Below are positions 18,373 to 27,906 of a DNA stretch of 64,000 bases, one piece after another (positions within the stretch are counted from its first letter, which is position 1; each line of letters starts with the position of its first letter). This DNA is from Photobacterium sp. DA100. GTDB taxonomy: Bacteria > Pseudomonadota > Gammaproteobacteria > Enterobacterales > Vibrionaceae. Location: contig NZ_CP119423.1 in the NCBI RefSeq assembly GCF_029223585.1, positions 1,240,001-1,304,000 of the forward strand, given 5' to 3'. The notes beneath the pieces were generated by a model, which saw only the letters and a list, made by a program, of their open reading frames with translations, was not told the DNA's origin and searched no databases. A program made the position numbers and the translations under genes.

Positions 18373-18566
18373 AATGAAAGAGCTACCGGCTTTGCACTAA
18401 TTTGGTGCTGGTAGATTGTTGTTCTAATAATCGCAAAATATGTCAAATATCCTGACAAGTGTCAGGATTTGAAACATTACCGACTGGCAATGACGGCTAA
18501 ATTTAGTCCGTCGTCATAGCGCAATTTGCCATAATTATGATAACGGCAATGAGGAGTCAGTTGGTC

Positions 18567-20246
18567 ATGTTAACGCTCAGTCGTATGGGGCTTGTCCTGG
18601 TGTGTGTCTTCTCTCAGGTGAACCATGCTGAAGAAGTCTGGCCGGTGCAGCCTCTGTCTGCACGGGAGCAGCTGGAACAGCAGTTCTCCGATGATATTCT
18701 GCAGCAGAAGAAAGCCCGTCAGTGGGTACATGAAGTCGCCAACAACATTGCGGCCATACGCTATGTTGATCAGTTGGCTGATTTGTACCAGAGTATCGGC
18801 TTCGTCCCGTTGTGGCAGGATACCTTTACTGCCAGTGATTTTGAACAGCAGCTTCGTATGGTGGTGCTGTCGAATATCAGCAGCGATTTCAATCGCCGCT
18901 ATTCACTGCTTCAGCACTACAAACAGGCAAACGACTGGCGGCAGTATGATCTGCTGGCTACCGATACCCTGTTTGCCTACATGAGCTACGTCGAGGGGAT
19001 CCCGTCGTATGGCCGGGGGTGGCTATTTGGTGCCGGGGTCGATCCCCAATTGCCGATACCTTCCAATACGAGTCTGTCTCGCCTCTATAATGCGATCGAT
19101 ACCGAGAGGCTGCGCTCTTATATCAACAGCCTCAAGCCAGATGATGAAAACTACACCCGATTGCTGTTGGCAATTGATGCCCTAGAGCCAGCGGCAAACG
19201 ACGATTGGCCCGGGTTCTACCAACCGGGGATCATCCGGCTGGGTACTCGGTTGCGGAATCCGGATGCACTGATCACTATACTTGAACAGCTTGGCGATCT
19301 GCGGGATTTCGAGGCCGATCAGATCCGGGCGGCAGGCATACGTACCTACAACGTTGATTTGGCCAATGCGGTGAAGAGTTTCCAGCGCCGCCATGGACTG
19401 AAGGAGGACGGGGTGATCGGCCCGCAGACCCGGCAGTGGCTGGCAATATCACCCAGGTCGCGCATCCGTGTCTTGGCCCTGAATGCCCAGCGTACCCGGT
19501 TATGGCCTTCGGATGCCGCGTCGTTGCTGGTGGTGAATATCCCCAACTACGCACTCAGTCTGTGGCTCAATGACCGGCATGTGCTTGACAGCAAAGTGAT
19601 TGTTGGCCGACCGAGCCGGAGAACGCCGCTGCTGACCACCAATGTGTCTTCGGTGGTGTTCAACCCATACTGGAATGTGCCTATGTCGATAATGCGCAAG
19701 GATATTTTACCTAAGGCGCAGCGCGACAGGGGGTACCTGTACCGCAATGGGTTTGCGGTGATAAGAAGCTGGCAGAGCTCCGAGCAAATTCCTATCCACA
19801 CTATTGATTGGCGTATCGTCAATGCCAAGTCGTTTCCTTACCGGTTGCGGCAAAAGCCGGGCAGTAAAAATGCCTTGGGTAGGTTCAAGTTCAACATGCC
19901 CAATGACCATGCTATCTATTTGCATGATACCCCAGCCAAGAGTCTGTTTGCCAAGGAGACCCGAGCGTTCAGCTCTGGTTGCGTCAGGGTTGAGCAGGCG
20001 GATAGCCTGGCGATGATTTTACTCAATCACTCAGGGGTGCCGGAGCAGCGGGTCAATGAGCTTAAGTCACGTACGAAAACCAAGACAGTGGGGCTGTCCA
20101 ACAAAGTCAAGGTCCAGGTGATCTACCAGACAGCCTGGGTGGATAGCGACGGCTTGGTAAATTACCGTAACGATGTTTACGACTATGACAAGTTCGTTGC
20201 CATGTCTCAAAACCAAGAATTATTTACATCTCTTTACACTGAATAA
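18567..20246 (+). CDS. ldtD: L,D-transpeptidase LdtD (YcbB)
   Basis: 559-residue periplasmic enzyme that forms 3-3 (mDAP-mDAP) peptidoglycan crosslinks. It has a signal peptide at the start, a peptidoglycan-binding domain (VKSFQRRHGLKEDGVIGP, about residue 270-300), and a YkuD catalytic domain with AIYLHDTP and the nucleophile motif SSGCVRVEQ. The start is set at the ATG at 18567 because GAGGAG lies 10 bases upstream; in-frame ATGs at 18537 and 18549 lack a ribosome site. It is followed by mepK and gloC, as in E. coli. Confidence 0.93.
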   Translation: MLTLSRMGLVLVCVFSQVNHAEEVWPVQPLSAREQLEQQFSDDILQQKKARQWVHEVANNIAAIRYVDQLADLYQSIGFVPLWQDTFTASDFEQQLRMVVLSNISSDFNRRYSLLQHYKQANDWRQYDLLATDTLFAYMSYVEGIPSYGRGWLFGAGVDPQLPIPSNTSLSRLYNAIDTERLRSYINSLKPDDENYTRLLLAIDALEPAANDDWPGFYQPGIIRLGTRLRNPDALITILEQLGDLRDFEADQIRAAGIRTYNVDLANAVKSFQRRHGLKEDGVIGPQTRQWLAISPRSRIRVLALNAQRTRLWPSDAASLLVVNIPNYALSLWLNDRHVLDSKVIVGRPSRRTPLLTTNVSSVVFNPYWNVPMSIMRKDILPKAQRDRGYLYRNGFAVIRSWQSSEQIPIHTIDWRIVNAKSFPYRLRQKPGSKNALGRFKFNMPNDHAIYLHDTPAKSLFAKETRAFSSGCVRVEQADSLAMILLNHSGVPEQRVNELKSRTKTKTVGLSNKVKVQVIYQTAWVDSDGLVNYRNDVYDYDKFVAMSQNQELFTSLYTE

Positions 20247-20268
20247 ACTGCTTCTGTGTCAATAATTA

Positions 20269-20303
20269 GGCGATCTTTGGTGGAAAGATCGCCGAGTTTT
20301 TGT
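20269..20303 (+). terminator. Rho-independent terminator after ldtD
   Basis: Stem GGCGATCTTT / AAAGATCGCC with loop GGTGG, then GAGTTTTTGT. Confidence 0.88.
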
Positions 20304-20420
20304 CATTTCAAGGTTTGACTGAACAATATCTGAACGCTATCTTGCTTCTCCATTGAGGAATCCCGGTAAGGGTTGCGTTATCGTGCCCGGAGTAGGCCAG
20401 AAGTTAGTTGTTGTTGAGTT

Positions 20421-20969
20421 ATGTCTGAAATTGATTACAAGCGCCGTCAGCTTCTGGCGGCTGGCGGAGTGGCGCTTGGCGCATGTTTGCTGCCAAGCTG
20501 GGCATTAGCGAGTCCGTACAAAGCAGGAAGTGCGCGTCAGATATCGTTGCATAATATTCATACCCGTGAAGAGCTCGAAAGTGAATTCTTCAACGGGAAA
20601 CTGTATGTCAAAGAAGAGCTGCAGAAAATAAACTACATTTGCCGTGACTTCAGGCGCAACGAAGTCGCGAACATGGACCGGCGTTTGTTCGATGCAATCA
20701 CCGAGATCCAAGCGGGGCTGGGCCACAAAGGCCAGGTTCGGATTATTTCAGGCTACCGCTCGCCAGCGACCAATAAAGCACTGCAGAAAAATGGCGGTGT
20801 CGCGACAAAGAGCTATCATATGAAAGGTCAAGCGATTGACTTCAACCTAGAAGGTGTCTCTCTGTCACGGATCCGCAATGCTGCACTTGATTTGCGTCTA
20901 GGTGGTGTAGGATATTATCCACGTAGCGGGTTCGTCCATATAGATACTGGACCGGTTCGTCGCTGGTAA
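20421..20969 (+). CDS. mepK: Murein endopeptidase MepK (YcbK, DUF882)
   Basis: 182-residue Tat-exported zinc peptidase of the M15-like DUF882 family. A twin-arginine leader (DYKRRQLLAAGGVALGA) is followed by the catalytic region ISGYRSPATNKAL, SYHMKGQAIDF (His/Asp metal ligands) and FVHIDTG. In E. coli MepK cleaves 3-3 crosslinks, the bond that LdtD makes, so the adjacent pair makes and removes the same link. It has its own transcript, because a terminator separates it from ldtD. Confidence 0.92.
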   Translation: MSEIDYKRRQLLAAGGVALGACLLPSWALASPYKAGSARQISLHNIHTREELESEFFNGKLYVKEELQKINYICRDFRRNEVANMDRRLFDAITEIQAGLGHKGQVRIISGYRSPATNKALQKNGGVATKSYHMKGQAIDFNLEGVSLSRIRNAALDLRLGGVGYYPRSGFVHIDTGPVRRW

Positions 20970-21015
20970 TGGCTAGTTTGCCTAGCTGCGCGCCCTAACC
21001 CAAACCGAATAATTT

Positions 21016-21058
21016 CAAAGCCGACACTTCCTCCCTCTCTTGGTAGCTGTCGGCTTTG
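21016..21058 (+). terminator. Hairpin after mepK
   Basis: Stem CAAAGCCGACA / TGTCGGCTTTG with a 21-base loop; a modest pyrimidine-rich tail follows. Confidence 0.6.
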
Positions 21059-21149
21059 CTGTCTCTTGCGTCCGCTGTCTTTCTCCCCTGTTGTTGCACT
21101 GCGGTTTTTGCTATTCTGCGGCAAGAACTGAAATCGCTAGGAATTATCA

Positions 21150-21803
21150 ATGAGCCTTCAATTTGAAATTGTGCCGGTCACTCCGTTTCAGCAAAACTGC
21201 TCCATCATCTGGTGTGATGAAACCAAGGAAGCCGCAATGGTTGATCCGGGAGGTGATATCCACCTTCTGAAAGAAAAAGTGCAGCAACTGGGACTGACTG
21301 TCACCAAGCTGATTTTGACCCACGGTCACTTGGACCACGTAGGTGGCACTGAACCGTTGGCTAAAGAATTGGGTATTCCGGTGGTTGGGCCGCACAAGGA
21401 AGACGCCTTCTGGCTTCAGGGCCTGCCTCGCCAGAGTGAGATGTTCGGCTTTCCATTAACCGAAGCGTTCGATCCTGATCAGTGGCTGGAAGACGGCGAC
21501 ACCGTTGCGGTGGGTAACCAGACATTGTCGGTACTGCATACCCCGGGCCATACGCCAGGCCATGTGGTGCTCTACAGCAGAGAGGCAAACGTGGCGTTTG
21601 TCGGTGATGTACTGTTCAAGGGAGGCATTGGCCGTACCGACTTCCCTAAAGGTGACTACCAGACCCTGATTGATTCAATCAAGGGCAAACTGTGGCCATT
21701 GGGCAATGACGTGACGTTTATTCCGGGTCACGGTCCGATTTCGACCTTTGGCAGTGAACGCGCCTCGAACCCATTTGTTGCCGACGAGATGCCGCTGTAC
21801 TGA
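21150..21803 (+). CDS. gloC: Glyoxalase II-type metallo-beta-lactamase-fold hydrolase (YcbL)
   Basis: 217-residue cytoplasmic metallo-beta-lactamase-fold enzyme, E. coli GloC/YcbL, with hydroxyacylglutathione hydrolase activity. The metal motif is THGHLDHVGG (residues 57-66), with HTPGHTPGHVV near 130, GDVLFKGGIGRTD near 155 and the last histidine in FIPGHGP. Third gene of the conserved ldtD-mepK-gloC block. Confidence 0.92.
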   Translation: MSLQFEIVPVTPFQQNCSIIWCDETKEAAMVDPGGDIHLLKEKVQQLGLTVTKLILTHGHLDHVGGTEPLAKELGIPVVGPHKEDAFWLQGLPRQSEMFGFPLTEAFDPDQWLEDGDTVAVGNQTLSVLHTPGHTPGHVVLYSREANVAFVGDVLFKGGIGRTDFPKGDYQTLIDSIKGKLWPLGNDVTFIPGHGPISTFGSERASNPFVADEMPLY

Positions 21804-21812
21804 TGACAAAGC

Positions 21813-21836
21813 AGCCCAGATTATTCTGGGCTTTTT
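21813..21836 (+). terminator. Rho-independent terminator after gloC
   Basis: AGCCCAGA / TCTGGGCT with loop TTAT, then TTTTCCCCCC. Confidence 0.85.
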
Positions 21837-21850
21837 CCCCCCTTGTTTTT

Positions 21851-21866
21851 TGTGACTACTTTCACG
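21851..21866 (+). promoter_or_regulatory. CRP site upstream of uhpT
   Basis: TGTGA-CTACTT-TCACG, 9 of 10 consensus half-site positions. Its centre (21858.5) lies about 103 bases before the start point implied by the -10 at 21950, which matches the CRP position I recall for E. coli uhpT. Confidence 0.7.
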
Positions 21867-21890
21867 TTTCTTCTCTCCTTTGGCTGGAAA

Positions 21891-21915
21891 TAGGAAATTT
21901 TCCTAACTGTCCTAA
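21891..21915 (+). promoter_or_regulatory. Candidate UhpA operator
   Basis: Perfect 15-base palindrome TAGGAAATTTTCCTA (21891-21905) followed by a repeated half-site TCCTAA at 21910-21915. The palindrome centre is 39.5 bases downstream of the CRP centre, i.e. near -64, where E. coli UhpA binds its strong site. Assignment is by position, not by a matched consensus. Confidence 0.5.
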
Positions 21916-21949
21916 GTCCGGTTCTCAAGCCACCTCTTATCTGCCTCCC

Positions 21950-21955
21950 TACAAT
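21950..21955 (+). promoter_or_regulatory. uhpT -10 box
   Basis: TACAAT with no recognisable -35, as expected for an activator-dependent promoter. The predicted start is about 21962, giving a leader of about 173 bases. Confidence 0.5.
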
Positions 21956-21995
21956 GCCTGCCAATGGTCTTCTTGCAGTTTGCTTAACTGGCGAG

Positions 21996-22064
21996 TAGGG
22001 GCTGTTGAAGCTTTACCTTTATCGGTGCAGATTGCAGCGTTTTGTGACGTTTCAACAGACCCTA
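21996..22064 (+). other. Potential long-range stem in the uhpT leader
   Basis: TAGGGGCTGTTGAA (21996-22009) can pair with TTCAACAGACCCTA (22051-22064), 13 of 14 positions, enclosing a 41-base loop. It ends about 70 bases before the uhpT start codon. It may be a leader structure or a small RNA element; I recognise no family. Confidence 0.45.
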
Positions 22065-22134
22065 TTCGGCAGGAGAAAGCCAGAACGCGCAGCAGTTGCT
22101 GCAGATAACGTCGAAAAAGTATTGAGGGTGACAC

Positions 22135-23535
22135 ATGCTTAAACTCCTTGATCAGGTCAGAAAGCCAACACTGGATCTGCCTGTAGAAGAGCGCCGTAAA
22201 ATGTGGTTCAAGCCATTTATGCAATCGTACCTGGTTGTATTCATTGGTTACATGACCATGTATCTGATCCGTAAAAACTTCAACGTTGCTCAGAACGACA
22301 TGATTTCTACCTATGGTTTGTCGATGACAGATCTGGGTTTGATCGGTCTGGGTTTCTCCATTACTTACGGTATTGGTAAAACAGTCGTTTCTTATTATGC
22401 CGATGGAAAGAACACCAAACAGTTTCTTCCTTTCATGTTGATTCTTTCCGGTATTGCGATGCTAGGCTTCAGTGTGAGCATGGGTGGTTCAAGCACCAGC
22501 CTGTTCATGATGATTGCTTTCTACGCGCTGAGTGGTTTCTTCCAGAGTACCGGTGGGCCGTCAAGCTATTCGACCATTACCAAATGGACGCCGCGCAATA
22601 AGCGTGGTACCTACCTTGGTCTGTGGAATATGTCGCACAACGTGGGTGGTGCGGGCGCGGCGGGTGTTGCCCTGTTTGGTGCTAACTACCTGTTCGATGG
22701 TCACGTGATCGGTATGTTCGTTTTCCCGTCAATCATTGCATTGGTTGTTGGTTTCTTGGGCTTGCGCTTTGGTAGCGACTCACCGGAAGCATACGGCCTG
22801 GGTAAAGCGGAAGAGCTGTTTGGCGAAGAGATCAGCGAAGAAGACATCAACGCTGAAGAGAACCAGATGACCAAGCGCGAAATCTTCATGGAGTACGTAC
22901 TGAAGAACAAGATCATCTGGCTACTGTGTTTTGCCAACATCTTCTTGTACATCGTGCGTATCGGTATCGACCAGTGGTCAACGGTATATGCTTACCAGGA
23001 GCTTGGTCTGTCAAAGGAAACCGCTATTTCCGGTTTCACCCTGTTCGAAGTTGGTGCGCTAGTTGGTACGCTGATGTGGGGTTACCTGTCTGACTTGGCG
23101 AACGGCCGCCGTGCGTTGGTTGCCTGTGTGTCTCTGGTCTTGATCATCTTCAGCCTTGAGTTCTACCAGCATGCAACGAATGAGTACATGTACCTGGGCT
23201 CGCTGTTTGTGCTTGGCTTCCTGGTGTTCGGCCCGCAGCTTCTGATTGGTGTTGCCGCTGTCGGCTTCGTGCCGAAGAAAGCAATCAGTGTTGCCGACGG
23301 TATCAAGGGTACCTTTGCTTACCTGATCGGTGACAGCTTCGCGAAACTGGGTCTGGGTATGATTGCCGACGGTACGCCTATCTTTGGCCTGACCGGCTGG
23401 AAAGGTACGTTTGCTGCCCTGGATACCTCCGCGGCTGTGTGTATTGTCCTGCTAGTCTTTGTTGCCATCGCGGAAGAGAAAAAAATTCGCCGCGAGAAGC
23501 GCCTGCAGAAGCAGCTTGAGCTAGAAACAGCATAA
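22135..23535 (+). CDS. uhpT: Hexose-6-phosphate:phosphate antiporter UhpT
   Basis: 466-residue MFS/OPA antiporter that imports glucose-6-phosphate and similar sugar phosphates (and fosfomycin) in exchange for phosphate. It is nearly co-linear with E. coli Uhp[88 protein letters not shown]. Here it precedes uhpABC, the reverse of the E. coli order (uhpABC then uhpT). A strong terminator separates it from uhpA. Confidence 0.96.
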   Translation: MLKLLDQVRKPTLDLPVEERRKMWFKPFMQSYLVVFIGYMTMYLIRKNFNVAQNDMISTYGLSMTDLGLIGLGFSITYGIGKTVVSYYADGKNTKQFLPFMLILSGIAMLGFSVSMGGSSTSLFMMIAFYALSGFFQSTGGPSSYSTITKWTPRNKRGTYLGLWNMSHNVGGAGAAGVALFGANYLFDGHVIGMFVFPSIIALVVGFLGLRFGSDSPEAYGLGKAEELFGEEISEEDINAEENQMTKREIFMEYVLKNKIIWLLCFANIFLYIVRIGIDQWSTVYAYQELGLSKETAISGFTLFEVGALVGTLMWGYLSDLANGRRALVACVSLVLIIFSLEFYQHATNEYMYLGSLFVLGFLVFGPQLLIGVAAVGFVPKKAISVADGIKGTFAYLIGDSFAKLGLGMIADGTPIFGLTGWKGTFAALDTSAAVCIVLLVFVAIAEEKKIRREKRLQKQLELETA

Positions 23536-23559
23536 TCTCGACGACGAGATGCTTTACCT

Positions 23560-23587
23560 AAAAAACTGCCTGCGGGCAGTTTTTTTA
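23560..23587 (+). terminator. Rho-independent terminator after uhpT
   Basis: AAAAACTGCC / GGGCAGTTTTTTT hairpin with a TGC(G) loop and seven Us. Confidence 0.88.
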
Positions 23588-23708
23588 TGCCTGATTTCCA
23601 TCGGCGGCAGGCTACAAGTTCACTATTTTCGAATAATTACATTCCAGCCTTGTTTCAACCGGGCTGAACAGGTAGGTTATGCCTCTTTTTCGCCTTGGGG
23701 GACAAAAA

Positions 23709-24317
23709 ATGATCAACGTCGCATTGGTTGATGATCACATCATTGTGCGGTCTGGATTTGCGCAGCTGTTGATGTTGGAAGACGACATCCACGTAGTGGG
23801 CGAGTTCGGCTCGGCGAAAGATGCCCGCCAAGGACTGCCGGGCAGCCAGGCCAATGTCTGTATTCTCGATATTTCCATGCCGGATGAAAGCGGCTTGTCG
23901 CTGCTGGCCGATCTGCCGGAGGGGATCGCCTGTATCATGCTCAGCGTCCACGATAGCGCCTCGGTGGTTGAAAAGGCACTGGAGGCGGGAGCCAGGGGAT
24001 ACCTCAGCAAGCGCTGCGGCCCCGATGAGCTGGTCCAGGCGGTCAGGACCGCGGCGGCGGGTGGCTGCTACCTGACACCAGATATCGCGATTAAGCTGGC
24101 GACGACGGCGAAGTCTGCGGCATCGGTATCCCTGCTGACCAAGCGCGAGCGCCAGGTCGGGGAAATGCTGGCAACCGGGTTGGATGTCAAAGCCGTGGCA
24201 ACCGAACTCGGTCTTAGCCACAAGACAGTCCATGTCCATCGCGCGAATGCTATGGACAAGCTCGGTGCCAAGAACAATGTTGAACTTGCCAAGCACTTTG
24301 ATACCGAGGTGCTGTAA
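23709..24317 (+). CDS. uhpA: Response regulator UhpA
   Basis: 202-residue NarL/FixJ-type response regulator. The receiver domain has the phospho-acceptor Asp in [12 protein letters not shown] (about residue 54) and the C-terminal HTH reads [29 protein letters not shown] then HKTVHVHRA (about 140-185). The ATG at 23709 is preferred: GGGGGA lies 7 bases upstream and [10 protein letters not shown] is the family N-terminus; an earlier in-frame ATG at 23679 is not supported. It activates uhpT when phosphorylated by UhpB. Its stop and the uhpB start share a base (TAATG). Confidence 0.93.
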   Translation: MINVALVDDHIIVRSGFAQLLMLEDDIHVVGEFGSAKDARQGLPGSQANVCILDISMPDESGLSLLADLPEGIACIMLSVHDSASVVEKALEAGARGYLSKRCGPDELVQAVRTAAAGGCYLTPDIAIKLATTAKSAASVSLLTKRERQVGEMLATGLDVKAVATELGLSHKTVHVHRANAMDKLGAKNNVELAKHFDTEVL

Positions 24318-25843
24318 TGCGCAATTTTGCCCTTACCACAATCGGTGGGTGGCTGCTGATTGCCTGCGCCTGGTTCTGCCTCTGGGCCATTGCGTCTTAT
24401 TTTACCCTCGACCCTGAGCTGGCTGTCTTCCTGTTCCCCTTCGCGCTGCGGATGGGGGTTGCCCTGCATTGCCCGAAAAAATACTGGGGGGCGGTTTATG
24501 GTGCCGAGTGGGGGCTGATGCTGGCATTGGCCCCGCAGGTCGGCAATCCGTTATGGGGGGCTGCCCTGTGTGCCAGTGTTGCCAGCGTGCCGTTGTTGTG
24601 GGTGGCACACGGCCAATATTACGGTTCCCAGTTACGGCGGCTGTGCGTGATGGGGACGGTGATCGGCTTGGCGGCGTTGCTCAATGTTGCGATATCGGGC
24701 TGGTTCAGCGATCACAGCTGGATGGTGTTGCTGATCAGTATCACCGGTGGGCTGATGCTAGTGCCCAGCTGCTACCTGATTTGGAGCTATTTGTTCCAAC
24801 AGGCTTGGATCCCGCTGACGGTAGATCTGGTGTCCCGTCCGGTGGCTTTACGGGTACGGCACATCTTTTTCTATGCCGGGCTGTTTATAGCCAGTATTGC
24901 GCTGCAACTTGGCCTGCCTGACGAAATGCGTCGGTTTGCCCCTTTCTGCTTGGCGATCCCGATCATCTTGCTGGCGTTCCGCTACGGTTGGCAGGGGGCG
25001 TTGCTGGGGACGCTGCTCAATAGTGTGGCCTTGATTGCAGCCCGCAGCACGGGAAGCGATCTGGAAGTCACCGACTTGCTGCTCTCGCTCTCGGCACAAA
25101 GCCTGACCGGAATTCTGCTGGGGATGGGGATCCAGCGCCAGCGGGAGCTGAACCAGCAACTGCGCCTGCAGCTCGACCGCAACCATAGCCTTTCCCGCCA
25201 GTTGGTCAAAGCCGAAGAGTCAGTGCGGCGGGATGTCGCCCGTGAACTGCATGATGAAATCGGCCAGAATATTACCGCTATTCGTACCCAAGCCTCCATC
25301 ATCCAACGGGTCGAGACCACCCCTGTCGGGGCAGGGTGTGCCGGCATGATAGAAAACTTATCTCTGAATATCTACGACACGACCAAAGGGTTGCTGAGCC
25401 GGCTGCGGCCCAAATCACTCGATGACATGGGGCTGGCCGATTCCATCGAGCAGCTGGTACGTGACCTGGAATGCGAGGCGCTGGGGATTAGCGCGGTTAT
25501 CTCCTGGCATTGCAACGGGCGAGAGCCCGAGTCCTTGAGCGATACCCTGAGCGTGACGCTATATCGCCTGTGTCAGGAGGCGATGAATAATGTGGTCAAA
25601 TATGCCAAGGCCAGCCAGCTTGAACTGACTTTTGTGCTGCGGGACGACACGGTTGAGTTGACCGTGAGGGATAACGGACGCGGCTTCAGTGTTGAGCAGG
25701 TGATGCAGATGTCGTCGAAAGGGTTTGGCCTGCAGGGGATGCGCGAGCGGGTCGAAGCTCTCGGGGGCAAAATTGTGGTCGATAGTCAGACCTCCGGTGC
25801 CAACCAAGGTACTTGCATCGCCATCCAAATGCCCCTTTTGTGA
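24317..25843 (+). CDS. uhpB: Sensor histidine kinase UhpB
   Basis: 508-residue inner-membrane histidine kinase. The N-terminal half is an 8-helix MASE1 membrane region; the kinase half has the HisKA_3 box RDVARELHDEIGQNITAIR (about residue 300) and an HATPase domain with RLCQEAMNNVVKYAKAS and DNGRGF and GFGLQGMRERV. It takes its signal from UhpC and phosphorylates UhpA. Translationally coupled to uhpA. Confidence 0.93.
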   Translation: MRNFALTTIGGWLLIACAWFCLWAIASYFTLDPELAVFLFPFALRMGVALHCPKKYWGAVYGAEWGLMLALAPQVGNPLWGAALCASVASVPLLWVAHGQYYGSQLRRLCVMGTVIGLAALLNVAISGWFSDHSWMVLLISITGGLMLVPSCYLIWSYLFQQAWIPLTVDLVSRPVALRVRHIFFYAGLFIASIALQLGLPDEMRRFAPFCLAIPIILLAFRYGWQGALLGTLLNSVALIAARSTGSDLEVTDLLLSLSAQSLTGILLGMGIQRQRELNQQLRLQLDRNHSLSRQLVKAEESVRRDVARELHDEIGQNITAIRTQASIIQRVETTPVGAGCAGMIENLSLNIYDTTKGLLSRLRPKSLDDMGLADSIEQLVRDLECEALGISAVISWHCNGREPESLSDTLSVTLYRLCQEAMNNVVKYAKASQLELTFVLRDDTVELTVRDNGRGFSVEQVMQMSSKGFGLQGMRERVEALGGKIVVDSQTSGANQGTCIAIQMPLL

Positions 25844-25877
25844 AGCGGCAGCAACCAATAGAAGAGAGAGCTTAACT

Positions 25878-27218
25878 GTGAATGCACCCATGTCAGGGAT
25901 CTTGAAGTCGTCGCCGACAACTGAGGCCAGTGACCATGGCGACAGTGTTGATGCGCGCTATCGGTACTGGCGTCTGCATATCATGCTGACCATGTATGTC
26001 GGCTATGCGGTGTTTTACTTTACCCGCAAGAATTTTAACTACGCCATGCCGACTATGCTGGTTGACCTTGGCCTAGATAAAGCGGATATCGGCTTGATGG
26101 GAACCTTGTTCTACATCACCTATGGTGCTTCCAAGTTTCTCTCGGGGGTGATTTCCGACCGCTCCAATCCCCGCTACTTTATGGGTATCGGCCTGATGGC
26201 AACCGGTGTGGTTAACGTCATGTTCGGCTTTGCTGATTCACTGTGGTGGCTGATGACTTTATGGGTATGCAATGCATGGTTTCAAGGCTGGGGTTGGCCA
26301 CCTTGCTCGAAGCTGATGACGACCTGGTATTCCCGCTCGGAGCGTGGCTTCTGGTGGTCAATTTGGAATACCGCCCATAACGTGGGGGGAGCCTTGATCC
26401 CGTTGCTGGTCGGCTATCTGACCTTGCACTACAGCTGGCGCCTGGGCTTTATTGTACCGGGGGCTATCGCGGTGGTGATCGGGGTTGTGCTGTGCTGGCG
26501 GTTGCGGGATAAGCCGGTCACCCTTGGGCTGCCAACCGTTGGCGAGTGGCGTCGGGATAGGCTCGAGTTGACCCATGAGCGGGAAGGGTTCGGCCTGAAC
26601 GCAAGGGAGATCCTCCGCAAATATGTCCTGACCAATAAATATATCTGGTTGCTGGCTTTCAGTTATGTGCTGGTGTACGTGGTGCGCACGGCCATTAATG
26701 ATTGGGGGAACCTCTACCTGAGCGAGCAGCAGGGCTACGGGCTGATCCAAGCCAATATGGCACTGTCGCTGTTTGAAGTCGGTGGTTTTGTGGGCTCCCT
26801 GGTCGCAGGGTGGGGATCAGATCGCTTGTTTGGCGGCAACCGCGGGCCGATGAATGTGATTTTTGCTATCGGGATCTTCCTGTCGGTTGCAGCCCTGTGG
26901 CTGATGCCGGTGAAAAACTTTGCCTTACTGTCAGGGTGTTTCTTCTCGGTCGGATTTTTTGTTTTCGGTCCACAGATGTTGATAGGTATGGCAGCGGCGG
27001 AGTGTTCGCATAAAGACTCGGTCGGTGCGGCCACCGGGTTTGTCGGGCTATTTGCCTATATGGGCGCGGCGTTGGCCGGCTACCCGCTCGCTTTGGTGAT
27101 GGAGTATTTCCACTGGACCGGCTTCTTTGTTGTTATTTCCGTGGCGGCAGGGGTGATTGGGCTGTTGCTCATGCCGTTTCTCAAGGCTCAGGCGACGCCT
27201 GAACCATCGTCCTTGTAG
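25878..27218 (+). CDS. uhpC: Hexose phosphate sensor UhpC
   Basis: 446-residue MFS/OPA-fold membrane protein that senses external glucose-6-phosphate and drives UhpB. It shares YFTRKNFNYAMPTM and the UhpT/GlpT fold, with NAWFQGWGWPPCSKLMTTWY and the C-terminal FGPQMLIGMAAAE. The GTG at 25878 is chosen because GAGAGAG lies 7 bases upstream and the resulting length (446) fits E. coli UhpC (about 440); an upstream in-frame ATG inside uhpB is unlikely. Last gene of uhpABC. Confidence 0.92.
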   Translation: MNAPMSGILKSSPTTEASDHGDSVDARYRYWRLHIMLTMYVGYAVFYFTRKNFNYAMPTMLVDLGLDKADIGLMGTLFYITYGASKFLSGVISDRSNPRYFMGIGLMATGVVNVMFGFADSLWWLMTLWVCNAWFQGWGWPPCSKLMTTWYSRSERGFWWSIWNTAHNVGGALIPLLVGYLTLHYSWRLGFIVPGAIAVVIGVVLCWRLRDKPVTLGLPTVGEWRRDRLELTHEREGFGLNAREILRKYVLTNKYIWLLAFSYVLVYVVRTAINDWGNLYLSEQQGYGLIQANMALSLFEVGGFVGSLVAGWGSDRLFGGNRGPMNVIFAIGIFLSVAALWLMPVKNFALLSGCFFSVGFFVFGPQMLIGMAAAECSHKDSVGAATGFVGLFAYMGAALAGYPLALVMEYFHWTGFFVVISVAAGVIGLLLMPFLKAQATPEPSSL

Positions 27219-27231
27219 CGCCTTCGGGGGG

Positions 27232-27906
27232 CTAGCTGGCGGCCAGATAGCGCCGTGCCAAGCCGGCAAAATCGGCGGCGGGGCGGTCGAGGAAGTCCTC
27301 CGAGATAAAAAAGTCGTAGCCGATAAGCTCGCGGTTGTAGTGCATCCGGTTGGCCAGCATGGCTTGCAGGCCTTTGAGCACATGACCTGAACGGGTGGTG
27401 AAGTGGTTATCATCAAACATGATATCTTCTATTTCGTAGGGCGGGTTATCGAGGCCTTTGTGGGCCATGATAAGCAGGATCCGCTGGTCGATAAGGAGCT
27501 TGGTGGCGACCCGGGGACATATTGAATCAATGAATTCCTCATAGTCTTTGAGCCTGACCCCGACCCAAGGGACGGGCTGGTGCCAACCATCTTTGGCAAT
27601 ACTGGCCTGAGCGATACTGTCGATATTCTTCCAGCGTGCCAGCCAGCCGCCGTAATGGCTGTGAAACTGAATATGCATGAAGGTCAGGGTAAATGACAGC
27701 TCGGGACCTTGGGCGTACTTGTAGCCGACCAGCATCATGATACAGGCCCCTATCAGCAAGATGGCGACGACAGGAGGGGCCACGGTGGGAAAAATCACGC
27801 CGATCAGCGTGGCCACAACGAAGCCGGCAATGCCTGCCACAAACAGGTTCGCTTGGTAGGGAGTGATACCGGTTGTGATGTAGCGAGTTTTCAAACTGTC
27901 ACGCAT
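27232..27906 (-). CDS. DUF2982-like membrane protein
   Basis: 224-residue protein with two adjacent membrane segments near the N-terminus (LFVAGIAGFVVATLIGVIF and VVAILLIGACIMMLVGYKY) and a soluble C-terminal domain (YGGWLARWKNIDSIAQ, VPWVGVRLKDYEEF). It resembles the marine gammaproteobacterial DUF2982 family as I recall it; function unknown. An ATG at 27906 is preferred over a TTG at 27912. It is convergent with uhpC, 13 bases apart. Confidence 0.7.
   Translation of the reverse strand: MRDSLKTRYITTGITPYQANLFVAGIAGFVVATLIGVIFPTVAPPVVAILLIGACIMMLVGYKYAQGPELSFTLTFMHIQFHSHYGGWLARWKNIDSIAQASIAKDGWHQPVPWVGVRLKDYEEFIDSICPRVATKLLIDQRILLIMAHKGLDNPPYEIEDIMFDDNHFTTRSGHVLKGLQAMLANRMHYNRELIGYDFFISEDFLDRPAADFAGLARRYLAAS

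Noticed and set aside
21803..22108. 101-residue frame after gloC
   Set aside because: It runs through a terminator, the CRP site and the uhpT promoter; no ribosome site or family match.
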